A stretch of DNA of 64,000 nt from an uncultured Faecalibacterium sp. (lineage in GTDB: Bacteria; Bacillota; Clostridia; Oscillospirales; Ruminococcaceae). A program made the position numbers and the translations under genes. The stretch is taken from positions 62,001 through 126,000 of the forward strand of contig CAKTEM010000002.1 of assembly GCA_934548045.1 (NCBI GenBank), given 5' to 3'. Shown in pieces: positions 8,802 to 16,770 of the stretch (position 1 is the stretch's first letter; each line of letters starts with the position of its first letter). A model generated the notes under the pieces. It was given only the letters and a program-made list of their open reading frames with translations, made no database searches and was not told where the DNA came from.

Positions 8802-10760
8802 TCAGAACTTGAACAGGTTGACGATACGCTTCCACAGACGGGTGAAGAAGTTGCCTTCCTCAACAGTGGTATCGGCGGTTGCTGCATTGTCAGCAGAAGC
8901 GACGGTCTCACCGGTCTTGTAGATGAACTTCACACTGCTGGAAGCACCCTCAGGCGTACCAGCAAAGCTGGTGTAGTCCTCGAGGCGGCTGGACATCTCA
9001 TCCAGAACGGTCTTGAGTGCGTGGATCTGGTCGGTATCCAGAGAGTCCAGAGAACCGGTCAGCTTGGAGATGCCCTCCTCGTTGAACTGGTTCAGGCCAT
9101 CATTCAGCTGAACCGTACCGTCGGACAGCTGACCGACGCCGTTGTTCAGGGTGTTCACACCATCGTACAGACTCTTGGTGCCGGCTGCCAGCTGTGCGCT
9201 GCCATCCTTTGCGGAGTGTGCGCCATCGGCTGCGGAAGCCACACCGTTGGTGTACTGGTTGACGCTGGAAACGAAGTACTGGATCTGGCTCAGGCTGGTC
9301 TTCAGAGCCGCGACACTTGCCATATCCTCACTGTTCTTGACCTGCAGGTACAGCTCATCGTGGATCTTCTGCTCTGCGTCCGCATCGGTCAGCTTATCGA
9401 CGATGCCGGTCAGGAAAGACGGGTCGAGGTTCTGCATCAGCTTGAGTGCGGCCTCGAGGTCATCGTTGGTCTTGGTGGCTGCGAGGTACAGGGCGATGTC
9501 CAGCTGGCTTGCCTTGAAGCTGGGTTCCTGTTCCCAGATGGTGCGGACCATCTTCTTGCGGCCAGCGGCCAGCGTCTTGTCGTTCAGGGTCAGGATCTCG
9601 TCGATGACGGATGCGTAGCTATCCCAGGTCATCGGCTCGTCGATCAGGCCGCCCTCCATGAGGGTGCTGTTTGCGGATGCCAGAACGCCGTCAGCGACCT
9701 GCTGTGCGCCAGCGTTCAGAGCGGAGTTGTTGGAAGTCAGGGTGTCCAGACCATCGGTCAGCTGACCCAGACCACTGTCCAGAGCGGTCGCACCGGTCTT
9801 GAGCTGGCTTGCGCCGTCCAGCAGTGCCAGGCCGCCGCTTGCCAGCTGAGAAGCACCGTCGACCAGCTGGGATGCGCCATCCATCAGCTGGCTCATCGCA
9901 TCATTCAGCTGAGTCATTGCGTCCTGCAGCTCGTTGATATTATCGGTCAGACCGTTGATGCTGCTCAGATCGAAGACATTGTCCTGACCCAGAGCGTCTG
10001 CGCTGGCAGCGCAGGCGAGCATGATCTGCGGAGCAGTCAGCTCGGTGACATCTGCCTCAACCGTCACGCTGTCCTGCAGATAGTCTTTCATCTCTTTGAA
10101 TTCTTTTGCATCCTCGATGCTGCTCGGGAGCAGGCCGTCCAGAGTGTCCTTGACACCCGGAAGGGCGACGAAAGCGGCAACAGAACTCTTGGCCGCGCTT
10201 TCCAGCACGCCACGGTCTGCCTCGACATTCGTTGCGTCCTCACCGAAGATGACGCCCACAGCGGTGATGAGCGGCGTCACGACGGTGCGGTTCTGGCCGT
10301 TCACCTCAATGGTGCCGGTCTCGTTGTTCGTCAGGTCGATGGTCACGGTCAGGTGGCCGCTCTTGTCGATGAGGTCTTCCAGCGGAGCCTCGACACCATC
10401 CATCTTATAAGTCACTTTTGCGGTGATTGGCAGTTGACGGGTGGTCTCGCCCTTGTAGTAGACGTCGGTGTCATCGGTGTTCCAGACCAGCTTCTCGCCG
10501 TCCTGCGTAAAGGTGGCGTCGCTCTCGGTGTTCTGGATGTTCGTCAGGGTGCTCTGGTCGGTCACGCTGGACAGGCCGCCGGCATTGTACAGATGCTCGC
10601 TGACGGTGGTGCTTTTGACCGAGCCATCAGCGTTCATCACGGTATAGACAGTTTCGGATTTTTCAAAGCTTGCCTTGGTTGCGGCAAAGGCAGGCATCGT
10701 CATTCCTGCGGCGAGAGTCAGAGCCAGTGCCGCACTCGCGAAACGAAGCGATTTTTTCAT
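8802..10760 (-). CDS. Secreted heptad-repeat protein (X3-Leu-X2-Gly type), MMPL partner
   Basis: 652 residues with a signal peptide (MKKSLRFASAALALTLAAG, cut near AFA). The central region (about 270-350 and 505-575) is a ladder of seven-residue repeats such as QLVDGAS, QLASGGL, QLKTGAT and QLSDGTV, typical of TIGR03057/YhgE-like proteins thought to form long coiled coils. The N-terminal 60-250 region is beta-rich. The C-terminus ends in a basic amphipathic FFTRLWKRIVNLFKF. It starts 5 bp after the MMPL gene (RBS GGAGTAATC), so the pair is one operon. Probable role: extracytoplasmic part of an export system. Substrate unknown. Confidence 0.8.
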   Translation of the reverse strand: MKKSLRFASAALALTLAAGMTMPAFAATKASFEKSETVYTVMNADGSVKSTTVSEHLYNAGGLSSVTDQSTLTNIQNTESDATFTQDGEKLVWNTDDTDVYYKGETTRQLPITAKVTYKMDGVEAPLEDLIDKSGHLTVTIDLTNNETGTIEVNGQNRTVVTPLITAVGVIFGEDATNVEADRGVLESAAKSSVAAFVALPGVKDTLDGLLPSSIEDAKEFKEMKDYLQDSVTVEADVTELTAPQIMLACAASADALGQDNVFDLSSINGLTDNINELQDAMTQLNDAMSQLMDGASQLVDGASQLASGGLALLDGASQLKTGATALDSGLGQLTDGLDTLTSNNSALNAGAQQVADGVLASANSTLMEGGLIDEPMTWDSYASVIDEILTLNDKTLAAGRKKMVRTIWEQEPSFKASQLDIALYLAATKTNDDLEAALKLMQNLDPSFLTGIVDKLTDADAEQKIHDELYLQVKNSEDMASVAALKTSLSQIQYFVSSVNQYTNGVASAADGAHSAKDGSAQLAAGTKSLYDGVNTLNNGVGQLSDGTVQLNDGLNQFNEEGISKLTGSLDSLDTDQIHALKTVLDEMSSRLEDYTSFAGTPEGASSSVKFIYKTGETVASADNAATADTTVEEGNFFTRLWKRIVNLFKF

Positions 10761-10765
10761 GGTGA

Positions 10766-12859
10766 TTACTCCTTTTCAGACTTCTCGGTGGTTTCAGGCA
10801 CAAGCCAATGGAAGGTCGTGCGGCGGATGAGACCGTCGGTCAGCATCAGAGCTGCCGGCAGGACGATCAGAATGACGGCCATGGAGATCAGAGCACCACG
10901 GGAGATCAGCAGGCAGATGCTCTGGAGCAGCTCCATCTTACTGATGGCAGCAACGCCGACGGTCGCGGCGAAGAAGGTCAGGCCACTGGTCAGGATACTC
11001 TGGCTGCAATGCTCCAGAGACTGCTGAGCCGCCTGCTGAGGTGTACGGCCAAAGGCACGCTCCTCGTGATAACGGGTCGTCATCAGGATGGAATAGTCGA
11101 CGGTCGCGCCCAGCTGGATGGTGCCGATAACGATGCTTGCGATGAAGGGCAGCTGCGCACCGGTAAAGTACGGGATGCCCATGTTGATAGCGATAGCCGC
11201 CTCGATGCTGGCGACCAGCAGGACGGGGATGGAAATGCTCTTGAACGAAAGAGCGATGATGAGCAGAACGGCCATGATGGACCAGACGTTGACGTTTTTG
11301 AAATCGACATCGGTCACTTCGATCAGGTCTTTCGTCATGGCACCCTCGCCGGTGATAACGCCCTCGGGATCAACATTCTTGATCAGGCTGATCATTTCGT
11401 CCAGCTGGCTGTTGATGGCGTCGGTACCGGTCTTGTAAGAGCTGTTCGCCAGGATCAGCTTGTAGCCGCCGGACTGCAGGATCTCCATGATGCTGTCGGG
11501 CAGCAGCTCGGTGTCGAAGCCCGGGCCAGTAATGGAATCAAGGCTGACGACCTGCGTGATGCCGTCAACATCTTCCAGTTCATCGCAGAGGTCAGACACC
11601 TGCGATGCGGTCAGATCATCATGCACCAGAATGAAGTGGGAGGTCGTCATACCGAAGTCCTCGCCCAGCTTGTTGGTGCCGACGATGCCGGTCAGATCCT
11701 GGGGCAGCGAATCGAACAGGGTGTAGTAAACATCGGTCTTCTGCTGCGCGATTGCAAACGGGATCAGGATCACAATAAAGATGGCGACGATGGCCTTGGA
11801 GTGATTGGAGACAAAATAGCTCATCTTGGTCAGCTGAGGGATGACCGTGCGGTGCTTGTATTTTTCTACCAGACGGTCAAAGGTCAGGATCAGTGCCGGC
11901 AGAATGACAACGGTGCAGACGACGCCCAGCGCAACGCCCTTTGCCATGACGATACCGATATCGCGGCCCAGCGTCAGGCGCATGGCGCACAGAGCGAGGA
12001 AGCCTGCGATGGTCGTCAGACTGGAAGCGGAGATCGAGGTCATGGTCTTGCAGATGGCGGAAACCATAGCGTCCTCATTGTTGGAACGCAGCTCCTTTTC
12101 CTCCTGATACCGGTGCAGCAGGAAGATGGAGAAGTCCATCGTGACGCCCAGCTGCAGGACGGTGGCCAGAGCCTCGGTGATGTAGCTGATCTGGCCGAGG
12201 AAGATGTTGGTGCCGAAGTTGTACACGATGGGGAACAACAGGCCCAGCATGAACAGCAGCGGCGTGATGGTGCTCTCCAGCGAGAGGAACAGAACCACCA
12301 AGCTGGCACCCACAGCGATCACGATGTACATCGGCATTTCCTGATTGACCAGAGCCTTAGTGTCCTGCAGGATGACGCTCATGCCGCCGAAGAAGCAGTC
12401 CTTGCGCAGCAGCTTTTCGATTTGCTTGACGGCTTCCATGGTCTCCTCGCTGGCACTGGGTGCGTCAAAGCGGACGATCAGCATGGTCGAATCGTTTTTA
12501 CCGAACATGAATTGCTGGATGTCTGCCGGCAGCATCTCGGTCGGGATGCTGGGGTCGATGACATCGCTCAGCCAGAAGGTCTGGGTAACGCCGGGAACCG
12601 CGTCGATGTCCTTCTTCATAGCGATCAGTTCGTTGGTTGGCAGGCCTTCGACGGTGATCATACCGGTGGAGGCCAGATGGAAGTCATCCTCCAGTGCTAC
12701 CTCGCCGATCATGGAATCCAGATCCTGAGGCAGGTAGGTGAGGATGTCATAGTTGATGCGGGTGGCAACTGCGCCGATTGCGGAAGGGATCAACAGCAGG
12801 ATCGCTACTGTTAAAATCAACTTACGCAGCCGCACAATGCCCTGTGCGATCTTTTTCAT
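10766..12859 (-). CDS. MMPL/RND family lipid or hydrophobe exporter
   Basis: 697 residues from ATG 12859 (GGAGGG seven bases before; the frame is open a further 23 codons without RBS). Two homologous halves, each with one helix, an outer domain and a 5-helix bundle: helices around 15-37, 190-310 and 360-380, 540-680. Conserved RND features include GVTMDFSIFLLHRY and GATVDYSILMTTRYHEE, the Asp-bearing proton-relay helix 4 of each half. MMPL proteins of Firmicutes export lipids, peptides or drugs. The divergent TetR gene and two operators in between indicate ligand-inducible expression. Confidence 0.9.
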   Translation of the reverse strand: MKKIAQGIVRLRKLILTVAILLLIPSAIGAVATRINYDILTYLPQDLDSMIGEVALEDDFHLASTGMITVEGLPTNELIAMKKDIDAVPGVTQTFWLSDVIDPSIPTEMLPADIQQFMFGKNDSTMLIVRFDAPSASEETMEAVKQIEKLLRKDCFFGGMSVILQDTKALVNQEMPMYIVIAVGASLVVLFLSLESTITPLLFMLGLLFPIVYNFGTNIFLGQISYITEALATVLQLGVTMDFSIFLLHRYQEEKELRSNNEDAMVSAICKTMTSISASSLTTIAGFLALCAMRLTLGRDIGIVMAKGVALGVVCTVVILPALILTFDRLVEKYKHRTVIPQLTKMSYFVSNHSKAIVAIFIVILIPFAIAQQKTDVYYTLFDSLPQDLTGIVGTNKLGEDFGMTTSHFILVHDDLTASQVSDLCDELEDVDGITQVVSLDSITGPGFDTELLPDSIMEILQSGGYKLILANSSYKTGTDAINSQLDEMISLIKNVDPEGVITGEGAMTKDLIEVTDVDFKNVNVWSIMAVLLIIALSFKSISIPVLLVASIEAAIAINMGIPYFTGAQLPFIASIVIGTIQLGATVDYSILMTTRYHEERAFGRTPQQAAQQSLEHCSQSILTSGLTFFAATVGVAAISKMELLQSICLLISRGALISMAVILIVLPAALMLTDGLIRRTTFHWLVPETTEKSEKE

Positions 12860-12904
12860 GAGTACCCTCCATAGAAAGTTGAATTGATGGAACTTGTTCA
12901 AAAC

Positions 12905-12917
12905 TGACTCATAGTCA
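12905..12917. promoter_or_regulatory. Probable TetR operator 1
   Basis: TGACTCATAGTCA, a perfect 5-3-5 palindrome just downstream of the -10 box of the MMPL promoter, where a bound repressor would block transcription. Confidence 0.7.
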
Positions 12918-12933
12918 TTTCTGAGCAAGCACT

Positions 12934-12961
12934 ATTATAACCAATCCGTCGATAGTGTCAA
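12934..12961 (-). promoter_or_regulatory. Promoter of the MMPL operon
   Basis: Minus strand TTGACA (12961-12956), 16 bp, TATAAT (12939-12934): both boxes are consensus. It is bracketed by the two palindromes. Confidence 0.85.
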
Positions 12962-12970
12962 TACAAAAAA

Positions 12971-12983
12971 TGACCAAAAGTCA
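12971..12983. promoter_or_regulatory. Probable TetR operator 2
   Basis: TGACCAAAAGTCA shares the TGAC...GTCA half-sites of operator 1; centres are 66 bp apart. It lies just upstream of the MMPL -35 box and about 50 bp before the TetR promoter. Confidence 0.6.
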
Positions 12984-13035
12984 GTTTTCTTATCAAAGGC
13001 CGGAAATTGTCTAACCTGTCCGCTCCATTTGGGGC

Positions 13036-13064
13036 TTGCACTACGGTGAAAGGACTGCTAAACT
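13036..13064 (+). promoter_or_regulatory. Promoter of the TetR gene
   Basis: TTGCAC (13036-13041), 17 bp, TAAACT (13059-13064), 48 bp before the start codon. Confidence 0.6.
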
Positions 13065-13112
13065 AATTGAGACAATACAGAACACCGCAGAAAAGAGGAT
13101 TCAGAAACCAGA

Positions 13113-13703
13113 ATGGGTACCGTGGAAGGAAAAAAGCAGGAAAAGCGCAAAGCCCTGCTGGACGCAGCTTATGAACTGTTTTTGGAACGCGGCGCGTCCA
13201 AGACCAGCGTTGCGGACATCACCGAGCGCGCCAAGGTGGCGAAGGGAACGTTCTATCTCTACTTCGCCGATAAGGGAGCCGTCACGCAGGCACTGCTGGG
13301 GAAGGTCAGCTATCAGCTGCTGGACGATGCCTGCACCGCCGTCGAGCAGCAGAGCAACGACCTCACCTTCCCGGACAAGATGATCTTCGTCATCGACCAC
13401 ATCATCGAGGCCCTGCGCAGCGATCTTCTGGTACTCAAGTTTCTGGAGCGCAGCTTCGTCTGGCCCGGGCTGGACCAGCTGGAAGCCAGCACCGAAGCCG
13501 AACCCCTGATGCGGAAGCTGCTGGACGCTATCCTCACCAGCCCCGAAATGGCCGGGCGGACAGAACGGGAGATCTATCAGCGCATCACCGCCCTTGGCAG
13601 CATGTGCATGTCCGTCTGTTATTCCAGCATCCTCGAGGGCAAGCCCGACGACATCGACCACATGAAGCCTGTCCTCTATGATATCATCCGCCGGGCGTTG
13701 TGA
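13113..13703 (+). CDS. TetR/AcrR family repressor, likely regulator of the MMPL operon
   Basis: 196 residues. The N-terminal TetR DNA-binding domain spans about 8-55 (RKALLDAAYELFLERGASKT, then VADITERAKVAKGTFYLYF: the canonical turn helix with TFYLYF). A helical ligand domain follows. It is divergent from the MMPL exporter, with two matching palindromes in the 250-bp gap, so it is very likely its local repressor. The inducing ligand is unknown. RBS AAAGAGGA lies about 15 bp before the ATG, which is long; no better start is visible. Confidence 0.9.
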   Translation: MGTVEGKKQEKRKALLDAAYELFLERGASKTSVADITERAKVAKGTFYLYFADKGAVTQALLGKVSYQLLDDACTAVEQQSNDLTFPDKMIFVIDHIIEALRSDLLVLKFLERSFVWPGLDQLEASTEAEPLMRKLLDAILTSPEMAGRTEREIYQRITALGSMCMSVCYSSILEGKPDDIDHMKPVLYDIIRRAL

Positions 13704-13807
13704 CCGCCGTGTTATTTATAATAGGAATATCCATCTCGGCAGAAGCCTGCTTTTCTCCCCTCTTCCCTGCGCAAAATCAGAAATTTCAGATTTTTTCAAA
13801 AAAGCCC

Positions 13808-13836
13808 TTGCATTTGAGCGAAACCTGTGGTATCAT
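13808..13836 (+). promoter_or_regulatory. Promoter of tRNA-Val
   Basis: TTGCAT (13808-13813), 17 bp, TATCAT (13831-13836), 21 bp before the tRNA 5' end. Confidence 0.7.
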
Positions 13837-13857
13837 ATTGAGGTCGACACGACACAT

Positions 13858-13933
13858 GGACGGTTAGCTCAGCTGGTAGAGCATCTGCTTGACGTGCAGG
13901 AGGTCACAGGTTCGAGTCCTGTACCGTCCACCA
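13858..13933 (+). tRNA. tRNA-Val (anticodon GAC)
   Basis: 76 nt including encoded CCA. Acceptor GGACGGT pairs with ACCGTCC. The D-arm is GCTC..GAGC, the anticodon arm is TCTGC-TTGACGT-GCAGG (anticodon GAC), and the T-arm is ACAGG-TTCGAGT-CCTGT. It has its own promoter and a downstream terminator. An inverted copy of its last 18 paired bases lies at 14002-14019. Confidence 0.97.
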
Positions 13934-13938
13934 AACGT

Positions 13939-13968
13939 AAGCCTCTAACGAAAGTTAGAGGCTTTTTT
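13939..13968 (+). terminator. Intrinsic terminator after tRNA-Val
   Basis: AAGCCTCTAAC-GAAA-GTTAGAGGCTT with a following T-run: an 11-bp stem, GAAA loop and T6. Confidence 0.92.
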
Positions 13969-14001
13969 GTTGTCTCTGCCGCCAACCCACGTTGGAGCCA
14001 C

Positions 14002-14019
14002 GGACGGTATAGGACTCGA
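14002..14019 (+). repeat. Inverted copy of the tRNA-Val 3' end
   Basis: GGACGGTATAGGACTCGA is the reverse complement of tRNA-Val 13912-13929 (T-loop through acceptor 3' strand) with one substitution (C to T) that becomes a G-U pair in RNA. It starts 68 nt after the CCA end, beyond the terminator. The same arrangement follows tRNA-Leu. Confidence 0.85.
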
Positions 14020-14051
14020 GCAGGTCTATCTTCCCCCTATTTTTTTCCTTG

Positions 14052-14095
14052 GAAGTATGGTATACTCGGCTCAACAAATCGGGATTTAGAGGAGG
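14052..14095 (+). promoter_or_regulatory. Extended -10 promoter and leader of the NUDIX gene (copy 1 of a repeated leader)
   Basis: GTATGGTATACT followed by CTCAACAAATCGGGATTTAG and RBS GAGGAGG. The same arrangement recurs at 14711-14754 with roughly three-quarters identity, in front of the hydrolase remnant. Confidence 0.6.
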
Positions 14096-14102
14096 CAATG
14101 CA

Positions 14103-14579
14103 ATGGATATTTCCTATAATTGTGAAAATCAAAAATTTAATTATAGAGTATGTGCCATGATAATCGCGGGAAATCAAATTTTAGCGATGCACGATGAACG
14201 TTCACCCTATTTTTATCTTCCGGGTGGAAGAGTTAAGATGGGTGAAACTGCTGAGCAAGCAGTGGTTCGGGAAGTTCAGGAAGAACTTGGTGTAACTCCA
14301 AAGATTACACGTCCATTATGGCTCAATCAGGCTTTTTTTACCGAAGATGTGGATAATCTACATTATCATGAACTGTGTATTTATTTTCTGGTGGATATTT
14401 CAGAGACAACTCTACTGGAAAGAGGAAACGTCTTTACTCTGACAGAAGGAAAGCATATCCATACTTTTGAATGGCTGGAGTTTGATAGATTGAAAGATGA
14501 ATATTTTTATCCACTTTTTCTGAAAAAAGCGATTTACGATCTTCCCGATGAATTCACCCTTCGCACGGAATTAGAGTAA
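14103..14579 (+). CDS. NUDIX hydrolase
   Basis: 158 residues from ATG 14103 (GAGGAGG seven bases before). A complete Nudix box is present: GGRVKMGETAEQAVVRE followed by VQEELGV, matching GX5EX7REUXEEXGU. It hydrolyses a nucleoside diphosphate linked to another group; the substrate is not predictable. It is much more AT-rich than its neighbours and uses A/T-ending codons, so it is probably acquired. It sits directly after tRNA-Val, a common integration point. A terminator follows. Confidence 0.9.
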   Translation: MDISYNCENQKFNYRVCAMIIAGNQILAMHDERSPYFYLPGGRVKMGETAEQAVVREVQEELGVTPKITRPLWLNQAFFTEDVDNLHYHELCIYFLVDISETTLLERGNVFTLTEGKHIHTFEWLEFDRLKDEYFYPLFLKKAIYDLPDEFTLRTELE

Positions 14580-14646
14580 CAACTTCCAGTTTGCCGTACT
14601 CGTTCCCGGCAGGGTTTGGGGCAGGCACACCCCAGCAAGAAGCATC

Positions 14647-14686
14647 AAAGGCAGGGTATCACCATTCCGGTGGTATCCTGCCTTTT
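14647..14686 (+). terminator. Intrinsic terminator after the NUDIX gene
   Basis: AAAGGCAGGGTATCACC - ATTCC - GGTGGTATCCTGCCTTTT: a 17-bp stem with one bulge, then T-rich sequence. Confidence 0.88.
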
Positions 14687-14710
14687 GTTATGCTGGACTG
14701 TTCTTTTACT

Positions 14711-14754
14711 GAGGAGTATGTTATACTTAACTCAGCAAATCGAAGTTTGGGAGG
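14711..14754 (+). promoter_or_regulatory. Promoter and leader copy 2 (related to 14052-14095)
   Basis: GTATGTTATACT followed by CTCAGCAAATCGAAGTTTG and GGGAGG, clearly related to the NUDIX leader. It now drives the hydrolase remnant and possibly the aldo/keto reductase. Confidence 0.55.
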
Positions 14755-14763
14755 ATGGCACTT

Positions 14764-14940
14764 ATGAATGACGGCAGAGACTTCAAAAAAGAATATAGTG
14801 TCTTTTTGAACAAAGTTCCGTATCAGACGGCAGTTGTTGACGGTGTAGCAGTAAGATACCAGTATGGCGGCAAGGATGATGCACCCACCATTCTCTTTTT
14901 CAACGGATTAGAGATGCAGGAAATGTGGATTTACGATTGG
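14764..14940 (+). pseudogene. N-terminal fragment of an alpha/beta hydrolase
   Basis: From ATG 14764 (GGGAGG nine bases before; ATG 14755 abuts the RBS) about 59 codons read as the start of an alpha/beta hydrolase: VDGVAVRYQYGGKDDAPTIL, then FFNGLEMQEMW, the first strand and oxyanion region. Homology stops near 14940. There the frame runs into the start of the aldo/keto reductase gene, with no nucleophile elbow or catalytic triad. It is AT-rich like the NUDIX gene. Best read as a truncated acquired gene fused by deletion to the front of the reductase gene. Confidence 0.65.
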
Positions 14941-14951
14941 AGGTTTTTTCT

Positions 14952-15839
14952 ATGGAATACATCACGTTATCGAACGGCGTCAAAATGCCGCAGCTGGGCT
15001 ATGGCGTCTATCAGGTCACGCAGGACGAGTGCGAACGCTGCGTTTCGGACGCACTGCGCGTCGGCTACCGTGCCATCGACACAGCGCAGAGCTATTTCAA
15101 CGAGGAGCAGGTCGGCGCGGCCATCGAGAAGTCCGGCATCGACCGGAAGGACATCTTCCTGACGACCAAGGTCTGGGTCGAGCATTACGGCTACGAAGCC
15201 GCAAAAGCTTCGGTGCTGGACTCCATGAAAAAGCTCCGCACCGACTACCTGGACCTCTGCCTGCTGCACCAGCCGTTCTCGGATTATTACGGCGCATGGC
15301 GCGCTCTGGAAGAGCTGTACGAAGAGGGCAAAATTCGTGCCATCGGCGTATCGAACTTCTATCCTGACCGTCTGGTCGATATCTGCTCCTTTGCCCGGAT
15401 CAAGCCGATGGTGAATCAGGTCGAGACTCACCCGTTCAACCAGCAGGTCGAGGCGAAAAAGTGGATGGACAAATACGGCGTCCGGATCGAGGCATGGGCT
15501 CCCTTCGGTGAGGGCCGCGGTGATATGTTCACCAATCCTGTCCTCGCTGAGATCGGCGCAAAATACGGCAAGACCACGGCGCAGGTCATCCTCCGCTGGC
15601 ATCTGCAGCGCGGCGTCATCGTCATCCCGAAATCTACCCACGTCGAGCGGATGGAGGAGAACCTGAACGTCTTCGATTTCACCCTCTCCGACGAGGACAT
15701 GGCAAAGATCGCCGCGCTGGACAAGGCGCAGAGTGCCTTCTTCTCCCACTATGATCCGGCCATGGTCGAGTGGTTCGCCCGGATGGTCGAGGAGCGTAAG
15801 CATCAGCACGACAGCAGCAAGGAAAAGAAGCACTGGTAA
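14952..15839 (+). CDS. Aldo/keto reductase
   Basis: 295 residues from ATG 14952 (TTGGAGG before it). TIM-barrel AKR with the full catalytic tetrad: Asp43 (AIDTAQ), Tyr48 (SYFNEE), Lys73 (TTKVW) and His106 (LLHQPF). The NADPH site is VIPKSTHVERMEEN near 216-230. It reduces aldehydes or ketones with NADPH (2,5-diketo-gluconate reductase / YvgN-like group). GC-rich codon use matches the host, unlike the AT-rich remnant just upstream. The C-terminal tail is Lys/His-rich. The physiological substrate is unknown. Confidence 0.93.
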   Translation: MEYITLSNGVKMPQLGYGVYQVTQDECERCVSDALRVGYRAIDTAQSYFNEEQVGAAIEKSGIDRKDIFLTTKVWVEHYGYEAAKASVLDSMKKLRTDYLDLCLLHQPFSDYYGAWRALEELYEEGKIRAIGVSNFYPDRLVDICSFARIKPMVNQVETHPFNQQVEAKKWMDKYGVRIEAWAPFGEGRGDMFTNPVLAEIGAKYGKTTAQVILRWHLQRGVIVIPKSTHVERMEENLNVFDFTLSDEDMAKIAALDKAQSAFFSHYDPAMVEWFARMVEERKHQHDSSKEKKHW

Positions 15840-15881
15840 TACAGTTTTTCTCTTGACGACGATTTAAATCATTGCACAAAG

Positions 15882-15918
15882 AAGCAGGGTGCCGCCGGGT
15901 TGGTGACATCCTGCTTTT
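15882..15918. terminator. Intrinsic terminator between convergent genes
   Basis: AAGCAGG (15882-15888) pairs with CCTGCTT and a TTTT follows; usable from both sides, between the aldo/keto reductase and the convergent membrane-protein gene. Confidence 0.65.
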
Positions 15919-15922
15919 CATG

Positions 15923-16627
15923 TTATTCTTCTGCCCAGATGCGATAGATATTTTCCACCTGATACGGGTAGCTTGCCAGCACATAGCCGTCGCAGAGAAC
16001 GGTGATGGTATCGCCCGGTTCAAGCTGTTCCAGTTTGACCGGTTCGCCGCCGGGCGTCTGCAAATCTGCCGAGACGGCATGGAGAGCATATTCCTCGCCA
16101 GTGCCTGGCTTTTCTGCTAAAATCATATCATTTTTAAAGTCGGTTTCTTTTACGGTCAGTGTGATTTTCTCTGTCTCGTCCTGCAAAATCTTCTCGATGG
16201 TCTGGTATGCCTTTTTCCCGGAACCATCCAGCGAAAGCAGGTGCATTGCCCTGCCGTTCACCTGACAGATATCGCTGCCCTCGTAGAAAGTCAGGGTCAG
16301 ATTCAGTTTTTCCGGGGATGCGTCACCGTACCGGATCGTCACACTGCGCGAGTCCTCGCCGCCGGTCGCGTTCTCCGTTCCGGGCAGGTAGACCGCATGG
16401 GTCAGGTACTTTTTCAACGCCTGATACACCTGCGAATCATTTCTCAGCTGACAGTCATGCTGATACTCGATTTTGCGCATGGTAACGTGAAGTTCTGTCA
16501 CCGCCGCGACACTCTCCCGGGAGCGGACATGCCGGTCGATGGCCCACCACTTCGCGATGCCGCCCACAACCAGCAGGAGCAGGATTGCTCCCAGAATACC
16601 GACCAGCCACTTCCGTGATTTTTTCAT
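15923..16627 (-). CDS. Membrane-anchored extracytoplasmic protein of unknown function
   Basis: 234 residues: basic N-terminus MKKSRK, one helix (about 8-28: LVGILGAILLLLVVGGIAKW), then a soluble domain presumed outside. No Cys-lipobox. A middle alpha/beta part (45-130) is followed by a small beta domain ending LEPGDTITVLCDGYVLASYP, which resembles the OB-like DUF3221/YobA domain (only a resemblance by eye). It is a single-gene unit with RBS AGAAGGG. The family was not recognised with confidence. Confidence 0.7.
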   Translation of the reverse strand: MKKSRKWLVGILGAILLLLVVGGIAKWWAIDRHVRSRESVAAVTELHVTMRKIEYQHDCQLRNDSQVYQALKKYLTHAVYLPGTENATGGEDSRSVTIRYGDASPEKLNLTLTFYEGSDICQVNGRAMHLLSLDGSGKKAYQTIEKILQDETEKITLTVKETDFKNDMILAEKPGTGEEYALHAVSADLQTPGGEPVKLEQLEPGDTITVLCDGYVLASYPYQVENIYRIWAEE

Positions 16628-16770
16628 CTGCTCTGCCCTTCTTTCTGTTTTTTGTTTATCATATCATAGATTCGGCAGGATATTGTTAATTTTCTTTGAT
16701 TTGCGCACTGACTCTGATAGCCGCCCGGCGCATCCTGTGGTATACTCGATGCAGAAAACAAACTTGGAGG

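Noticed and set aside
9021..12814. Two ~668-codon plus-strand frames (9021-11027, 10808-12814)
   Set aside because: Antisense shadows of the heptad-repeat and MMPL genes, which have signal peptide, RBS and conserved motifs.
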